Positions 16,724 through 17,151 of a DNA stretch of 17,151 bases are shown one piece after another. Location: assembly GCA_900766125.1 (NCBI GenBank), contig CAAFUD010000072.1:1-17151 (forward strand), in the 5' to 3' direction. A program made the translations under genes and the position numbers. The notes beneath the pieces are model-generated. The model was given only the letters and a program-made list of their open reading frames with translations, did not search any database and had not been told where the DNA came from. Within the stretch, counting starts at the first letter, position 1; each line of letters starts with the position of its first letter. Source of the stretch: an uncultured Veillonella sp. (GTDB lineage Bacteria; Bacillota; Negativicutes; Veillonellales; Veillonellaceae).

Positions 16724-17151
16724 TCATCGAGATAGCAACAATGATGGGCTCTTCCATGATGTAAATGATGTTAATGGGAACAGTAAGGTTTTAACCCATA
16801 GCCAATGGGCACATATTATATTGGGTTCTATAATTATGGGTGCAATATTAGGCTATGGTCAGTATTATCCAGTACTTAATCAGATGCGATACATCTTTGC
16901 TATTGGGTTAGCTATTATAGTTGTAGGTATTTTTAAAGCATTTCAATCGTCTAATAGATGGTATTCACTTAGCAAGTTAATCGGTTTAGTCCTTGTTTTA
17001 GTTGGTTTATCTTATTATCAAACAGATTTACGGATTATACATTTCAATAGTTATACATCATATTATTTACAGCAAGAAGGCGAATATCTTTGTACGGTTG
17101 TAACTACGCCTGAAAGGATAAGTTTGAATGGACAGGAGTATTACAAATATA
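16683..17151 (+). CDS. comEC: ComEC/Rec2 family DNA-uptake channel, N-terminal part (runs off window)
   Basis: Beginning at ATG 16683 an open frame runs to the window end for 156 codons without a stop. It starts MAYLRRLKTKLQF, continues through a polar segment of about 40 residues, and then shows hydrophobic stretches such as IILGSIIMGAILGY, IFAIGLAIIVVGIF and LIGLVLVLVGLSYY. After these, EGEYLCTVVTTPERI looks like the start of the extracellular OB-like ComEC domain. Position right after comEA supports ComEC, the inner-membrane channel that imports single-stranded DNA. AAGGG (16670-16674) lies 8 nt before the ATG, inside the comEA coding region. The overlap with comEA is 41 nt in another frame. 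The competence and nuclease-like domains would lie beyond the edge. An alternative start is GTG 16680. Confidence 0.88.
   Translation, partial: MAYLRRLKTKLQFSHRDSNNDGLFHDVNDVNGNSKVLTHSQWAHIILGSIIMGAILGYGQYYPVLNQMRYIFAIGLAIIVVGIFKAFQSSNRWYSLSKLIGLVLVLVGLSYYQTDLRIIHFNSYTSYYLQQEGEYLCTVVTTPERISLNGQEYYKY

Overview
This is a compact, AT-rich bacterial core-genome window carrying 13 protein genes. No tRNA, rRNA, CRISPR array, insertion sequence or prophage gene was seen. Protein types and gene order point to a low-GC Firmicute. The order rbgA-rnhB-(yraN-comM)-dprA-topA-trmFO matches the ylqF-rnhB ... dprA-topA-trmFO block known from Bacillus. Protein character suggests the diderm class Negativicutes, probably Veillonella; that genus call is recognition and inference, not a search result.

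Layout. (1) Bases 1-1639 hold the 3' part of rbgA (ribosome-assembly GTPase), overlapped by rnhB (RNase HII), and end in a nested hairpin terminator near 1743-1790. (2) Bases 1918-8823 are a tight plus-strand cluster, yraN-comM-dprA-topA-trmFO, with gaps of 11 and 8 nt and then overlaps of 11 and 8 nt. Both overlapping genes appear to start at TTG. It is bounded by a bidirectional terminator at 8884-8923. (3) lgt (minus, prolipoprotein lipid transfer) diverges from a secreted GH18-family protein with a long Lys/Glu/Ala-rich helical tail (plus). (4) leuS has its own promoter and terminator and is followed by a dCMP deaminase. (5) An M29 aminopeptidase lies on the minus strand, convergent with the deaminase and divergent from comEA-comEC, which runs off the right edge.

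How the genes work together. Two blocks concern natural transformation. comEA/comEC bind DNA at the surface and move it inward. dprA protects incoming single strands and loads RecA. comM (branch-migration helicase) and yraN (nuclease) act on recombination intermediates. topA, rnhB and trmFO add DNA topology, RNA-DNA hybrid removal and tRNA modification. The other genes are housekeeping or envelope functions.

The window looks mostly ordinary. The points most worth a second look are a His-to-Gln change in a key Lgt motif, basic low-complexity extensions at both ends of TopA, the secreted GH18 protein with a TolA-like tail, a split comE locus with a eukaryote-type dCMP deaminase, and a terminator-like hairpin in the comEA leader that shares a core sequence with the hairpin upstream of yraN. 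I did not find an unambiguous new system.
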